Shown here: piece after piece, positions 34,277 to 41,824 of the stretch | How positions within the stretch are numbered: the first letter of the stretch is position 1 | Layout of the letters: every line of letters starts with the position of its first letter | From: Methylopila sp. 73B | Lineage (GTDB): Bacteria; Pseudomonadota; Alphaproteobacteria; Rhizobiales; Methylopilaceae | Reading direction: 5' to 3' | NCBI RefSeq assembly: GCF_000526315.1 | Contig: NZ_JAFV01000001.1 | Coordinates: 2,604,001 to 2,668,000 of the forward strand | Length of the DNA stretch: 64,000 nt | Notes under the pieces: generated by a model | Databases searched by the model: none | Seen by the model: only the letters and a program-made list of their open reading frames with translations | Told to the model about the DNA's origin: nothing | Translations under genes and position numbers: made by a program

Positions 34277-34564
34277 ATGCTTCGCATTGCGCATGGAACG
34301 GCCGCGTTCATCCTCGCGGCGGGCGTGGCGCTCGCCCCGCTTGCGGCGTCGGCCCAGACCCGCGACCGCGCGTCCTCGGACGGCGGCGTGACCATCACGG
34401 TCCGGAAAGCGCCGAGCTACCTCAACACGCGCACGGTCGCCCGCCCGATGACCGGCGCCGACTACCAGACCTCGGCGCTCTACCAGTCATCGACGCCGAC
34501 CCGCGGCCCCGGCGGCTTCGAGCGCTGGCCGCTGCCGTCGACCTTCGACGTTCCCGGCTACTGA
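34277..34564 (+). CDS. Small secreted protein, EcfG-promoter linked
   Basis: A 95-aa product with a Sec signal peptide (hydrophobic core residues 9-22, cleavage after about ASA near residue 26), then a Thr/Ser/Arg-rich mature part ending RWPLPSTFDVPGY. I do not recognise a family. The ATG at 34277 is preceded by GGAGG at five bases; an upstream ATG at 34265 is less well placed. Likely periplasmic or outer-membrane associated. The EcfG promoter suggests that it is made under general stress. Confidence 0.75.
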   Translation: MLRIAHGTAAFILAAGVALAPLAASAQTRDRASSDGGVTITVRKAPSYLNTRTVARPMTGADYQTSALYQSSTPTRGPGGFERWPLPSTFDVPGY

Positions 34565-34576
34565 CCGGCCGTCCCG

Positions 34577-34605
34577 CGGGAGGGCGCCCGTCCGGCGCTC
34601 TCCCG
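34577..34605. terminator. Bidirectional terminator hairpin
   Basis: Arms CGGGAGGGCGCC and GGCGCTCTCCCG pair over 12 bp with one wobble, loop CGTCC. It sits exactly between the converging small secreted gene and the DUF4174 gene. There is no U-run on either strand. Confidence 0.5.
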
Positions 34606-34609
34606 AGCC

Positions 34610-35041
34610 TCAGCGCGCCTCGTTGCGGCGCATGGGCATCTGGTCGACGAGATCGATCAGTTCGCTCGCGCCGACCGCCTTCAGGCCGCGGAACTTCTCG
34701 CCGCCGTCCTTGCCCACCAGCACCACCGCGAAGCCGTCGTCCTTCACGCCGTAAGCCGCCCGCAGCGAGTCCGCGTCGAGCGAGGCCGGAGCCCGCGCGC
34801 CGTCCAGCGTGCGCACGCCCTTCGGTCCGACGACGAACACGGTCATCTGCCGGTCGTCGAGTGCGGCCTGACTTTTGCGAAACCGCGCGATCTGCTCGTT
34901 CGTCCTCGGGTCGTCCGGAGCGCCGGAGAACACCAGGATGGGGCGGGCGCGCCCATGGTAGTCGTCGAGCGAAGCCGCGGCGAAGCTCGCGCCGGCGAAC
35001 AGCGCCGAGGCGGCGAGCGCGAGGGGGATGAGCGTGTTCAT
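34610..35041 (-). CDS. DUF4174 family secreted protein
   Basis: A 143-aa secreted protein: Sec signal (residues 1-22, MNTLIPLALAASALFAGASF), then a thioredoxin-like DUF4174 fold with RPILVFSGAPDDPRTNEQIARF (about residues 33-54), MTVFVVGPKGV and LVGKDGGEKFRGLKAV (about 106-121). No CXXC is present, so thiol chemistry is unlikely. The family is widespread in bacteria without a known role; it would act in the periplasm. Confidence 0.85.
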   Translation of the reverse strand: MNTLIPLALAASALFAGASFAAASLDDYHGRARPILVFSGAPDDPRTNEQIARFRKSQAALDDRQMTVFVVGPKGVRTLDGARAPASLDADSLRAAYGVKDDGFAVVLVGKDGGEKFRGLKAVGASELIDLVDQMPMRRNEAR

Positions 35042-35328
35042 CCCTCTGATGTCGGACGCCGAACGCGCGCGACAAGGGGCCTTCGCTCAAGCCCGCGCGC
35101 GCGGCGAACATGCGAAGAGTATGATGCGAGACACCGCCGACAATCCGGCGCCCGCTCGTGTCCCGGCCTTGAGCCGGGACCCAGACGCCCGCGGGCTGTA
35201 GATTAAGACACCCCGCCGTGGCGCCATCGCCGGGCACGCGGCGCTTCTGGGTCCCGGCTCAAGGCCGGGACACAAGCGCGGCGTTCCCGTCGTACAGCGA
35301 CGCGGGCGACCCGCCGCCCTTCGGCGCC
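35042..35328. other. Intergenic region holding repeat family D
   Basis: The 287 bases upstream of the DUF4174 gene and downstream of leuB hold the palindromic repeat at 35158-35276 and little else. I see no reading frame or RNA gene. Confidence 0.5.
35158..35276. repeat. Intergenic palindromic repeat, family D (copy 1)
   Basis: TGTCCCGGCCTTGAGCCGGG at the left and CCCGGCTCAAGGCCGGGACA at the right form long inverted arms around about 80 bases. A second copy lies at 45815-45930. It sits between leuB and the DUF4174 gene. Confidence 0.78.
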
Positions 35329-36444
35329 TTACGCCGCGAGCAGGGTCTCGAACTTCGCGACCACCGCCTGGCCCATCTCCGTCGTGCCGACGCGGGTCGC
35401 GCCGTCCGTGTAGATGTCGCCGGTGCGCAGGCCGTCGGCCAGCACCTCGGAGATCGCCTTGTCCAGCGTGTCGGCGAGATCGGGGCGGCCGAGCGAGTAC
35501 TTCAGCGCCATGGCGACGCTCGCGAGCATGGCGAGCGGGTTCGCGACGCCCTTGCCCGCGATGTCGGGCGCGGAGCCGTGCACCGGCTCGTACATGGCGG
35601 CGCGCTTGCCGGTCACCGGGTCCTCGGCGCCGAGCGAGGCGGAGGGCAGCATGCCGAGCGAGCCGGTCAGCATCGAGGCGACGTCGGAGAGCAGATCACC
35701 GAACAGGTTGTCGGTGACGATGACGTCGAACTGCTTCGGCGCGCGCACCAGCTGCATGCCGAGCGCGTCGGCCAGCATGTGATCGAGCGTCACGTCCTCG
35801 AAGCCGTCCTTGTGGGTCGCGGTGACGACCTCGTTCCACAGCAGGCCGGACTTCATGACGTTGCGCTTCTCGGCCGAGGTCACGCGGTTGCGGCGGACGC
35901 GGGCGAGGTCGAAGGCGACCCGGGCGATGCGGTCGATCTCGTAGGTGTCGTAGACCTGCGTGTCGATCGCGCGCTTCTGGCCATTGCCGAGGTCGGTGAT
36001 GGTCTTGGGCTCGCCGAAGTAGACGCCGCCGGTGAGCTCACGGACGATCATGATGTCGAGGCCCTCGACCAGCTCGGGCTTCAGCGAGGACGAAGCCGCG
36101 AGCGCGGGGTAGCAGATCGCCGGGCGCAGGTTCGCGAACAGCATCAGCTCCTTGCGCAGCCGCAGCAGGCCGGCCTCGGGGCGCGCGTCATAAGGCACGC
36201 CGTCCCACTGCGGTCCGCCGACCGCGCCGAACAGGATCGCGTCGGCGGCGTGCGCCTTCGCCATCGCGCCGTCGGAGATCGCGACCTGGTGCGCGTCGTA
36301 GGCCGCGCCGCCGACGAGGTCTTCCTCGATCTCGAAGGAGAGCAGGCCCTTCTGCTCGATGAAGGCGAGCAGCCGGCGAACCTCGCCCATGACCTCCGGG
36401 CCGATGCCGTCGCCGGGGAGCAGCAGGAGCTTGTGGGCGGCCAT
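35329..36444 (-). CDS. leuB: 3-isopropylmalate dehydrogenase
   Basis: Third step of leucine synthesis: NAD-dependent oxidative decarboxylation of 3-isopropylmalate. The 371-aa protein begins [14 protein letters not shown] (about residues 6-19) and has the NAD/Mg region [30 protein letters not shown] (about 240-270) and [20 protein letters not shown]. The ATG at 36444 follows GAGGAA. leuC is 8 kb away at 44380 and leuD and leuA are not in the window, so the pathway is dispersed. Confident. Confidence 0.96.
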   Translation of the reverse strand: MAAHKLLLLPGDGIGPEVMGEVRRLLAFIEQKGLLSFEIEEDLVGGAAYDAHQVAISDGAMAKAHAADAILFGAVGGPQWDGVPYDARPEAGLLRLRKELMLFANLRPAICYPALAASSSLKPELVEGLDIMIVRELTGGVYFGEPKTITDLGNGQKRAIDTQVYDTYEIDRIARVAFDLARVRRNRVTSAEKRNVMKSGLLWNEVVTATHKDGFEDVTLDHMLADALGMQLVRAPKQFDVIVTDNLFGDLLSDVASMLTGSLGMLPSASLGAEDPVTGKRAAMYEPVHGSAPDIAGKGVANPLAMLASVAMALKYSLGRPDLADTLDKAISEVLADGLRTGDIYTDGATRVGTTEMGQAVVAKFETLLAA

Positions 36445-36600
36445 GGGTCGTTCCTCGCGTGACGTTGCTTTTGCGGGGGTCTTTAGGCGGCCGAACGGGG
36501 CCTTGGCAAGGGAGCTTGCGCGGTCAGGCATGCCAGAGCGGATGGCTAAGCGGGCTGGAGCTCGAACCGGGCAGGACAAGGCGCGGGGCGTCCGTCCCCC
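36445..36600. other. Intergenic DNA upstream of leuB
   Basis: The first part of a 375-base gap between gloA and leuB; the rest is repeat family A. The region next to leuB is likely its promoter on the minus strand (AT-richer at about 36465-36485). No gene is visible. Confidence 0.4.
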
Positions 36601-36755
36601 GGAAGGTGAGGGTGGACGGGCGAAGCCTGGCCGGGTGGGGTGGATTCAAGACCGAGCGCGACGGTCGCGAGACGCTCGACGCCCAAGGACCCCACCCGAC
36701 CTCGGCTGCGCCGAGGCCACCCTCCCCAAGCTTCGCTTGAGGAGGGATCCCCGCG
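36601..36755. repeat. Intergenic palindromic repeat, family A (copy 2)
   Basis: Same family as 3928-4115 and 56138-56320. Recognisable pieces are GGTGAGGGTGGACGGGCGAA, GGCCGGGTGGGGTGG, CCCCACCCGACCTCGG, GGCTGCGCCGAGGCCACC and AAGCTTCGCTTGAGGAGGGA. The two halves are inverted relative to each other. Confidence 0.75.
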
Positions 36756-36819
36756 CTCTTGTCCGCGGGGTCGGACGGTCGCCACTTCGTAGTACGACGA
36801 TGCGCGCCGCCCCTAAATC

Positions 36820-37215
36820 TCAGAGAAACCGCCCGCCCCGCTCCAGCACCTCGATCTTGTAGCCGTCGGGATCAGTCACGAAGAAGAACCGCGCCAAGGG
36901 CTTTCCGTCGCGATCGAACTGCTTGAGCGCGCCGGGCTTCAGCCCGGCGGCCTCGAACCGGGCGTGCTCGGCGGCGAGGTCCTCCACGGAGACGGCGAGG
37001 TGGCCGTAGCCGTCGCCGAGATCGTAGGGGGCGGCGCGGTCGCCGTTGACGGTCAGCTCCAGCTCGAAGCCGGTCTCGGGGTTCGACAGGTAGATCAGCG
37101 TGAAGCCGTCGAAGGGGTAGCGGTCCGCCACCTTCAGGCCGAACGCCGCGTCGTAGAACGCAACCGAGCGCTCCTCCTCGAGCACCCGGATCATGGAGTG
37201 GATCGCCTTGGCCAT
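36820..37215 (-). CDS. gloA: Glyoxalase I (lactoylglutathione lyase)
   Basis: Converts the glutathione adduct of methylglyoxal to S-lactoylglutathione. The 131-aa single-domain enzyme has all four metal ligands: His in AIHSMIRV (residue 5), Glu in GFELELTVN (about 55), His in YGHLAVSV (about 73) and Glu in YKIEVLERGG (about 122). The ATG at 37215 was chosen because the longer frame upstream has no homology. The gene lies downstream of the Bax-inhibitor gene, separated from it by a terminator. The partner gloB is not in the window. Confidence 0.95.
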   Translation of the reverse strand: MAKAIHSMIRVLEEERSVAFYDAAFGLKVADRYPFDGFTLIYLSNPETGFELELTVNGDRAAPYDLGDGYGHLAVSVEDLAAEHARFEAAGLKPGALKQFDRDGKPLARFFFVTDPDGYKIEVLERGGRFL

Positions 37216-37276
37216 TCTGGTGTCCTCGCGCTGGATAAGGGCGGAGACACCAGAACGCGACGGGTCGGCGCAGGTC

Positions 37277-37310
37277 AAAAGAAAAGGCCCCGGCGTCGCC
37301 GCCGGGGCCT
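37277..37310 (-). terminator. Intrinsic terminator after the Bax-inhibitor gene
   Basis: On the minus strand, a long GC stem (AGGCCCCGGCGG with CCGCCGGGGCCT-type pairing, about 11 bp with a GCGA-type loop) is followed by TTTTCTTTTG. This is the clearest rho-independent terminator in the window. It lies about 40 bases past the end of the Bax-inhibitor gene. Confidence 0.75.
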
Positions 37311-37350
37311 CGTTTCGTCCGTGCATCCGGCCGAGGTCGGAAGCGTCAGG

Positions 37351-38130
37351 TCACTCGCGGTTGCCGAAGAGCGACAGCAGCATCGTGAACAGGTTGATGA
37401 AGTTCAGGTACAGCGACAGGGCGCCCATGATGGCCTTGCGGCCCATGATCGTGCCGTCGTCGCCCGCGTAGTACTCTTCCTTCAGGCGCTGCGTGTCGTA
37501 GGCGGTGAGGCCGGAGAAGATCAGCACGCCGGCGACCGAGACGACGAACTGCACCAGCGACGAGCCGAGGAAGATGTTCACCAGGCTCGCGATGACGATG
37601 CCGATGAGGCCCATCATCAGGAAGGTGCCCATCCCCGAGAGGCTGCGCTTGGTGGTGTAGCCCCAGAGGCTGAGCGCGCCGAAGGCGGCCGCCGTGATGA
37701 AGAACACCCGGCCGATCGAGGCGCCGGTGTAGACGAGGAAGATCGACGACAGCGACAGGCCCATCAGGCCCGCGAAGACGTAGAACGCGATCTGCGCCGT
37801 CGACACGCTCATGGTGTGCAGGCGGGCCGACAGGAAGAACACCATGCCGAGCGGGGCGAGCATCACCACCCACTTGAGCGGGCTGGTGAAGAGCATGTAG
37901 CCGAACGAGGTCAGGTACATGCCGCCGCGCAGGGCGTATTCGGTCGGGGTCGAGCTCACCGCCATCATGAAGGCGCCGATGGCGACGAAGCCGGTGATGG
38001 CCAGGCCGAGCGACATGTAGTTGTAGACGCTCAGCATATAGGACCGCAGGCCCTGATCGACCGACGCCGCCGGAACGGAGGCGCCGCCGAAGCCGGTGCG
38101 GCCATAAACGTTGCGTTGGGTGTCGGGCAT
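37351..38130 (-). CDS. Bax inhibitor-1/YccA family membrane protein
   Basis: A 259-aa protein with seven predicted membrane helices (about residues 33-255) and a short cytoplasmic N-terminus. The segment DTQRLKEEYYAG (about 206-217) and the final LYLNFINLFTMLLSLFG are typical of the family, whose bacterial members (YccA, YbhL) act as calcium-leak channels or modulators of FtsH. The ATG at 38130 (PDTQRNVYGRTG) is preceded by GAGGGG. An in-frame TTG at 38148 has no site. Confidence 0.93.
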   Translation of the reverse strand: MPDTQRNVYGRTGFGGASVPAASVDQGLRSYMLSVYNYMSLGLAITGFVAIGAFMMAVSSTPTEYALRGGMYLTSFGYMLFTSPLKWVVMLAPLGMVFFLSARLHTMSVSTAQIAFYVFAGLMGLSLSSIFLVYTGASIGRVFFITAAAFGALSLWGYTTKRSLSGMGTFLMMGLIGIVIASLVNIFLGSSLVQFVVSVAGVLIFSGLTAYDTQRLKEEYYAGDDGTIMGRKAIMGALSLYLNFINLFTMLLSLFGNRE

Positions 38131-38260
38131 TGAGTGCGGTCCCCTCAAGAACAGCTGAAATCGGGCCGCCGATAATCGGCGCCACGTATTGCCGTCGATG
38201 ATATGGGGATGGCCCCTAGGCGCACAAGTTCGAGAGCGCCTTTGGATTCTGACATCTTCG

Positions 38261-38821
38261 TCAGATGGCGCGCCGTCGGGGCCGCGGGACCGGGCGACCG
38301 ATCTCGATCGTGGTCCGGGGACCGATGCGGCCGGCGAGCCGCTTCAGCACGGCGGGCGCCAGCGCCACGCAGCCGGCGGTCGGCGTGAAGCCCGGACGCG
38401 CGGCGTGCAGGAAGATCGCGCTGCCGCGCCCGGCGCGCACCGGACGGTCGTTCCAGCCGAGCTCGAACACGAGGTCGTAGAGCCCGTCATCGCGCCACAT
38501 CAGCTCGTGCGAGGCCGAAAACGGCCGTTTGACCCGGCGGTTGTAGCGGCGATGCCCGAGGGCGTCGCACCAGCCGTCGTCGGGCCGGGTCGTCCGCACG
38601 GGAAGGCCGGTGGGCGGCCGCGGCGTGCGGTCGGCGCGGCGCCACAGCCGGCGGATGGCGAAGGTCCCTTGCGGCGTCACGCCGTCCCCCTCGCGCTTGG
38701 CCGTCGCGATCCCGGCCGGGCCCAGCGCGCAGGGGAAACGGGCCGGGCCGGCGATCACACATCCGCGCGCAGGGTGTCCTGGCGCCGCCCGAACCTTGAG
38801 AACCGGAAGGAAACCCTGCAT
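38261..38821 (-). CDS. L,D-transpeptidase (YkuD) family protein
   Basis: A 186-aa protein with the YkuD catalytic fold. The substrate-facing segment KREGDGVTPQGTFAIRRLWRR (residues about 43-63) and the catalytic region FLHAARPGFTPTAGCVALA (about 139-157; His and the nucleophilic Cys) are clear. Members modify peptidoglycan cross-links. There is no obvious signal peptide, so export or use of another start cannot be excluded; the ATG at 38821 has only AGGA immediately before it. The gene is divergent from the response regulator at 38937. Confidence 0.85.
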   Translation of the reverse strand: MQGFLPVLKVRAAPGHPARGCVIAGPARFPCALGPAGIATAKREGDGVTPQGTFAIRRLWRRADRTPRPPTGLPVRTTRPDDGWCDALGHRRYNRRVKRPFSASHELMWRDDGLYDLVFELGWNDRPVRAGRGSAIFLHAARPGFTPTAGCVALAPAVLKRLAGRIGPRTTIEIGRPVPRPRRRAI

Positions 38822-38936
38822 TCCTAGCCGCAACGCTCCTGCAGACGCGTCCCGACGCCTTGCCGAGGACGGGGGGCGCGCACTAGGTGGGACGACGAAC
38901 GACGCGGCGCCCGCCGCAGCCGGAGAAGACGTCCGA

Positions 38937-39623
38937 ATGGCCACGAAGCGCAAGATCCTTGTCGTCGACGACGACGCCGACCTCCGCGGGGAGATCGTCG
39001 AGCAGCTCAATCTGCTGGACGAATTCGACGCGGATTCCGCAGCCGTCGCGACCGAAGGCGTCGCCAAGATCCGCGGGGACCACGTCGACCTCGTGCTGAT
39101 GGACGTCGGCCTGCCTGATATGGACGGCCGCGAGGCGGTCAAGATGATGCGCCGCGACGGCTACCGCGGCCCGGTGATCATGCTGACGGGGCAGGATTCC
39201 GACGCCGACACGATTCTCGGGCTCGAGGCCGGCGCCAACGACTATGTGGCGAAGCCCGTGCGCTTCGCCGTGCTGCTCGCGCGCATCCGGGCGCAGCTCC
39301 GCAGCCACGAGGCCAGCGAGGACGCGATCTTCACGATCGGGCCCTACACGTTCAAGCCCGGCGCCAAGATGCTGCTGACGGAGAAGAACGCCAAGATCCG
39401 CCTGACCGAGAAGGAGACGGCGATCCTGCGCTTCCTCTACCGCTCCGGCGCCACGGTCGTCGGGCGCGAGACGCTGCTGCAGGAGGTCTGGGGCTACAAC
39501 TCCGGCGTGACCACCCACACGCTTGAAACCCACGTCTATCGCCTGCGGCAGAAGATCGAGGCCGATCCTTCGAACGCACGTCTGCTGGTCACGGAAGCCG
39601 GAGGCTATAAGCTGGTCCCTTGA
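38937..39623 (+). CDS. OmpR-family response regulator
   Basis: A 228-aa transcription regulator. The receiver domain (about residues 6-120) has ILVVDDDADLRG, the phospho-Asp D56 in LVLMDVGLPDMDG, Thr in MLTGQDSD and Lys in YVAKPVRF. The winged-helix output domain (about 130-225) ends with THTLETHVYRLRQKIEADPS and the wing VTEAGGYKLVP. The ATG at 38937 follows GGAGAAG. No cognate kinase is adjacent; the LOV kinase at 40545 belongs to another class. The downstream cNMP-binding protein gene lies 22 bases away and may be cotranscribed. Confidence 0.93.
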   Translation: MATKRKILVVDDDADLRGEIVEQLNLLDEFDADSAAVATEGVAKIRGDHVDLVLMDVGLPDMDGREAVKMMRRDGYRGPVIMLTGQDSDADTILGLEAGANDYVAKPVRFAVLLARIRAQLRSHEASEDAIFTIGPYTFKPGAKMLLTEKNAKIRLTEKETAILRFLYRSGATVVGRETLLQEVWGYNSGVTTHTLETHVYRLRQKIEADPSNARLLVTEAGGYKLVP

Positions 39624-39645
39624 ACAGGGAATCAGCGGGGGCGGC

Positions 39646-40092
39646 TTGTCGCTTGAGGACGACATTCGGACGTTGAGCCGCACGCCGCTGCTCGACGAAC
39701 TGGGCGTGGACGCGCTGCGCCTGATCGCGTTCTCGGCCGATCGGCTGAGCCTCGGCGAGGGCGACATCCTGTTCCGGCAGGGCGAGGAGGCGGACACGGG
39801 CTTCGTGGTCGTCTCGGGCGCCATCTCGCTGACGCGCCGCGGCGGGAGCACGCATCTTGCCGGTCCTGGCGCGCTCATCGGCGAGTTGGCGCTGCTGTGC
39901 GACACCCGCCGCCCCGCCACCGCCGAGGCCGCCGAGCGAAGCGAGGTCTACCGCATCGCGCGGAGCCTGTTCGGCCGCCTGCTGAACGAGTATCCCGCCG
40001 TCACCGCCAAGCTGCGCGCCCGGCTGGCGGCCCGTATGGCCCAGAACGCCGCCGACCTGCGCGCGATCGAATCGACGCTCCGCGGACGCTGA
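39646..40092 (+). CDS. Cyclic nucleotide-binding domain protein
   Basis: A 148-aa protein made almost entirely of a CNB (cNMP-binding) fold and lacking the helix-turn-helix of Crp-type regulators. LSLGEGDILFRQGEEADTGF (about residues 32-51) and GPGALIGELALLCDTRRPATAEA (about 73-95) carry the phosphate-binding cassette (GELALLCDTRRPATA). The start is a TTG at 39646 with a GGGGG run upstream; the family usually starts with this SLEDDIRTL segment. It is likely cotranscribed with the response regulator. It may read cAMP or cGMP and act on a partner. Confidence 0.85.
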   Translation: MSLEDDIRTLSRTPLLDELGVDALRLIAFSADRLSLGEGDILFRQGEEADTGFVVVSGAISLTRRGGSTHLAGPGALIGELALLCDTRRPATAEAAERSEVYRIARSLFGRLLNEYPAVTAKLRARLAARMAQNAADLRAIESTLRGR

Positions 40093-40101
40093 GGCTCCCG
40101 G

Positions 40102-40539
40102 CTACTCCGCCGCCACGGACCAGCGCTGCGCCCAACCTGGCGCGAGCTCCAGGCTCGCAGGAGCGGGGCCCAGCGCCCTGCCCTCCTCGAGACAGCCCGC
40201 GATGAACCGCAGCGCCGCGGTCATGCCCCACGACGTGTAGGGCTTCGAGATCGCCCCGCAGGCGCCCGCGAAGTCCTCGGGAATGCGCTTGCGATTGGCG
40301 GTCATGAACACCGCGACGACGCCGTGGGTCTGGGCCGCCTCGCGAGCGACCTCGACGCCGGTCGGCCCGTCGAGCAGGTGGATGTCCACGAGCGCCACGT
40401 CGGGCGGCGAGGCTTCCAGCAGCGCGTGGGCCTCCGCGCTGTCGAGCGCGAAGCCGCTCGGCGTCAGGCCCGCGTCCTCGATCATGAACTCGAGCTCCGC
40501 CGCGAGCAGGGCTTCGTCCTCCACGACCAGAATGCGCAA
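40102..40539 (-). CDS. Single-domain response regulator partner of the LOV kinase
   Basis: A 145-aa receiver protein without an output domain: ILVVEDEALLAAELEFM, phospho-Asp D52 in VALVDIHLLDG, Thr in VFMTANRKRIPEDFAG, and Lys in AISKPYTSW. The segment after the Thr (NRKRIPEDFAG) matches a LovR/SdrG-like subgroup of receivers that tune the general stress pathway. The TTG start at 40539 lies only five bases after the kinase stop, with AAGGATAAGG upstream. It probably takes phosphate from, or competes for, the LOV kinase encoded just before it. The C-terminal tail (about 115-145) is extra. Confidence 0.88.
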   Translation of the reverse strand: MRILVVEDEALLAAELEFMIEDAGLTPSGFALDSAEAHALLEASPPDVALVDIHLLDGPTGVEVAREAAQTHGVVAVFMTANRKRIPEDFAGACGAISKPYTSWGMTAALRFIAGCLEEGRALGPAPASLELAPGWAQRWSVAAE

Positions 40540-40544
40540 GGGCC

Positions 40545-41696
40545 TTATCCTTCTGCGCCCGCCTGATGCGGATGGATCGGGATCGTGACCCTGGCGACGA
40601 GCCCAGGATCGCCGTCGCGCCGTTCGACCGTGGCGGACAACTGCCGGCTGAGCAAGTCCACAAGGCTCTGGCCGAAGCCGATCCTTTCGTCCCCGAACGC
40701 GCCGGCGCCGCCGACGCCGTCGTCCTCCACCTCGATGACGAAGTTCCGGCCGTCCGGTTTGGCGGCGACCCGGATTCGGCCGGGGCGCCCGTCTGGGAAG
40801 GCGTGCTTGAGGGCGTTGGTCAAAAGCTCGTTGACGACGAGCGCCACCGGCGCGGCGCGGTTGGCCTTGATGACGACGGTCTCCAAGTCGAGGTCGAGCG
40901 CGAGGTCGTCCCGCCCCGTCGAGCCGACGAGCTCCGTCGCGATGTCGCGGATGAAGGCCGCGACGTCGAACACGCCGACGTCGTCGGACTGGTAGAGCTT
41001 GCGGTGCACCGTCGCGAGCGCGCTCACGCGGTCGAGCATGGAGCGCAGCGTCCGCTGGATGTCGGGGTCTGGGATGCGCCGCGTCTGCAGCAGGATCAGC
41101 GAGGCGATCAGTTGCAGGTTGTTCTTCACCCGGTGGTCGACCTCGTGCAGCAGCAGCGTCTTCTGCTCCAGCGCGTAACGCAGGTCGCGGGTGCGCTCCT
41201 CCACAAGCTGTTCGGCCATGGCCTTGGCCTGGCTGAGGGCGATGTTGGCGTCCCGAAGATCGGACGCGGACTGGATCTTCTGGGTGACGTCGAGCTGCGA
41301 CGCGAAGAAATGCGTGATCTCGCCCTCCGAGCTGAACACCGGGCTGACGTAGAGCGCGTTCCAGAACCGCTCGCCGGTCTTGCGGTAGTTCTTGATCTCG
41401 GCCACGACCGCCTCGCCGGCGTCGATCGCGGCGCGGATACGCCGGACTTCGCCGCGGTCGGTCTCCGCGCCCTGCAGGAACCGGCAGTTGCGGCCGATCA
41501 CCTCGTCGCGGGGATAACCCGTGAGCTGGAGAAACGCGTCGTTGGCGAAGACGATGGGGTTGTCCGGCTGCAGCGCGTCGGTGATCACGATCGGCATGCG
41601 GGTCGCCCGGATCGCGGCCCCGTAGGGATCGCTGGAATCGTGCTCATCCTCGAGGCGCTGCGCCTCCCGCAGCGATGCATTGCGGTCGTTGGTCAT
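40545..41696 (-). CDS. LOV-domain blue-light histidine kinase (HWE/HisKA_2 type)
   Basis: A 383-aa soluble kinase. Residues about 32-140 form a LOV domain with the photoactive cysteine C71 in the canonical GRNCRFLQG motif; the FMN pocket segments ANDAFLQLTGYPRDEVIG and NYRKTGERFWNALYVSPVF are intact. It is followed by a coil and a HisKA_2 dimerisation helix (EVDHRVKNNLQLIASL, phospho-His H188), an HWE-family ATPase (VALVVNELLTNALKHAF, VEDDGVGG). The arrangement matches LovK/LOV-HK of Caulobacter and Brucella. Blue light would form the flavin-Cys adduct and change kinase activity. The receiver partner follows in the same operon. Confidence 0.94.
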   Translation of the reverse strand: MTNDRNASLREAQRLEDEHDSSDPYGAAIRATRMPIVITDALQPDNPIVFANDAFLQLTGYPRDEVIGRNCRFLQGAETDRGEVRRIRAAIDAGEAVVAEIKNYRKTGERFWNALYVSPVFSSEGEITHFFASQLDVTQKIQSASDLRDANIALSQAKAMAEQLVEERTRDLRYALEQKTLLLHEVDHRVKNNLQLIASLILLQTRRIPDPDIQRTLRSMLDRVSALATVHRKLYQSDDVGVFDVAAFIRDIATELVGSTGRDDLALDLDLETVVIKANRAAPVALVVNELLTNALKHAFPDGRPGRIRVAAKPDGRNFVIEVEDDGVGGAGAFGDERIGFGQSLVDLLSRQLSATVERRDGDPGLVARVTIPIHPHQAGAEG

Positions 41697-41824
41697 TCAA
41701 ACTCGCGAAACGTCGGAACGCTGAAGCGGACGTCCAGCGGATCGTGATCGGAAGCGCGGCGGGCGCGCCATGGAAGGCGTTCGAAAACGCTCAACCCGTA
41801 CGATTGGTTCGCCGATTTGGTTCG

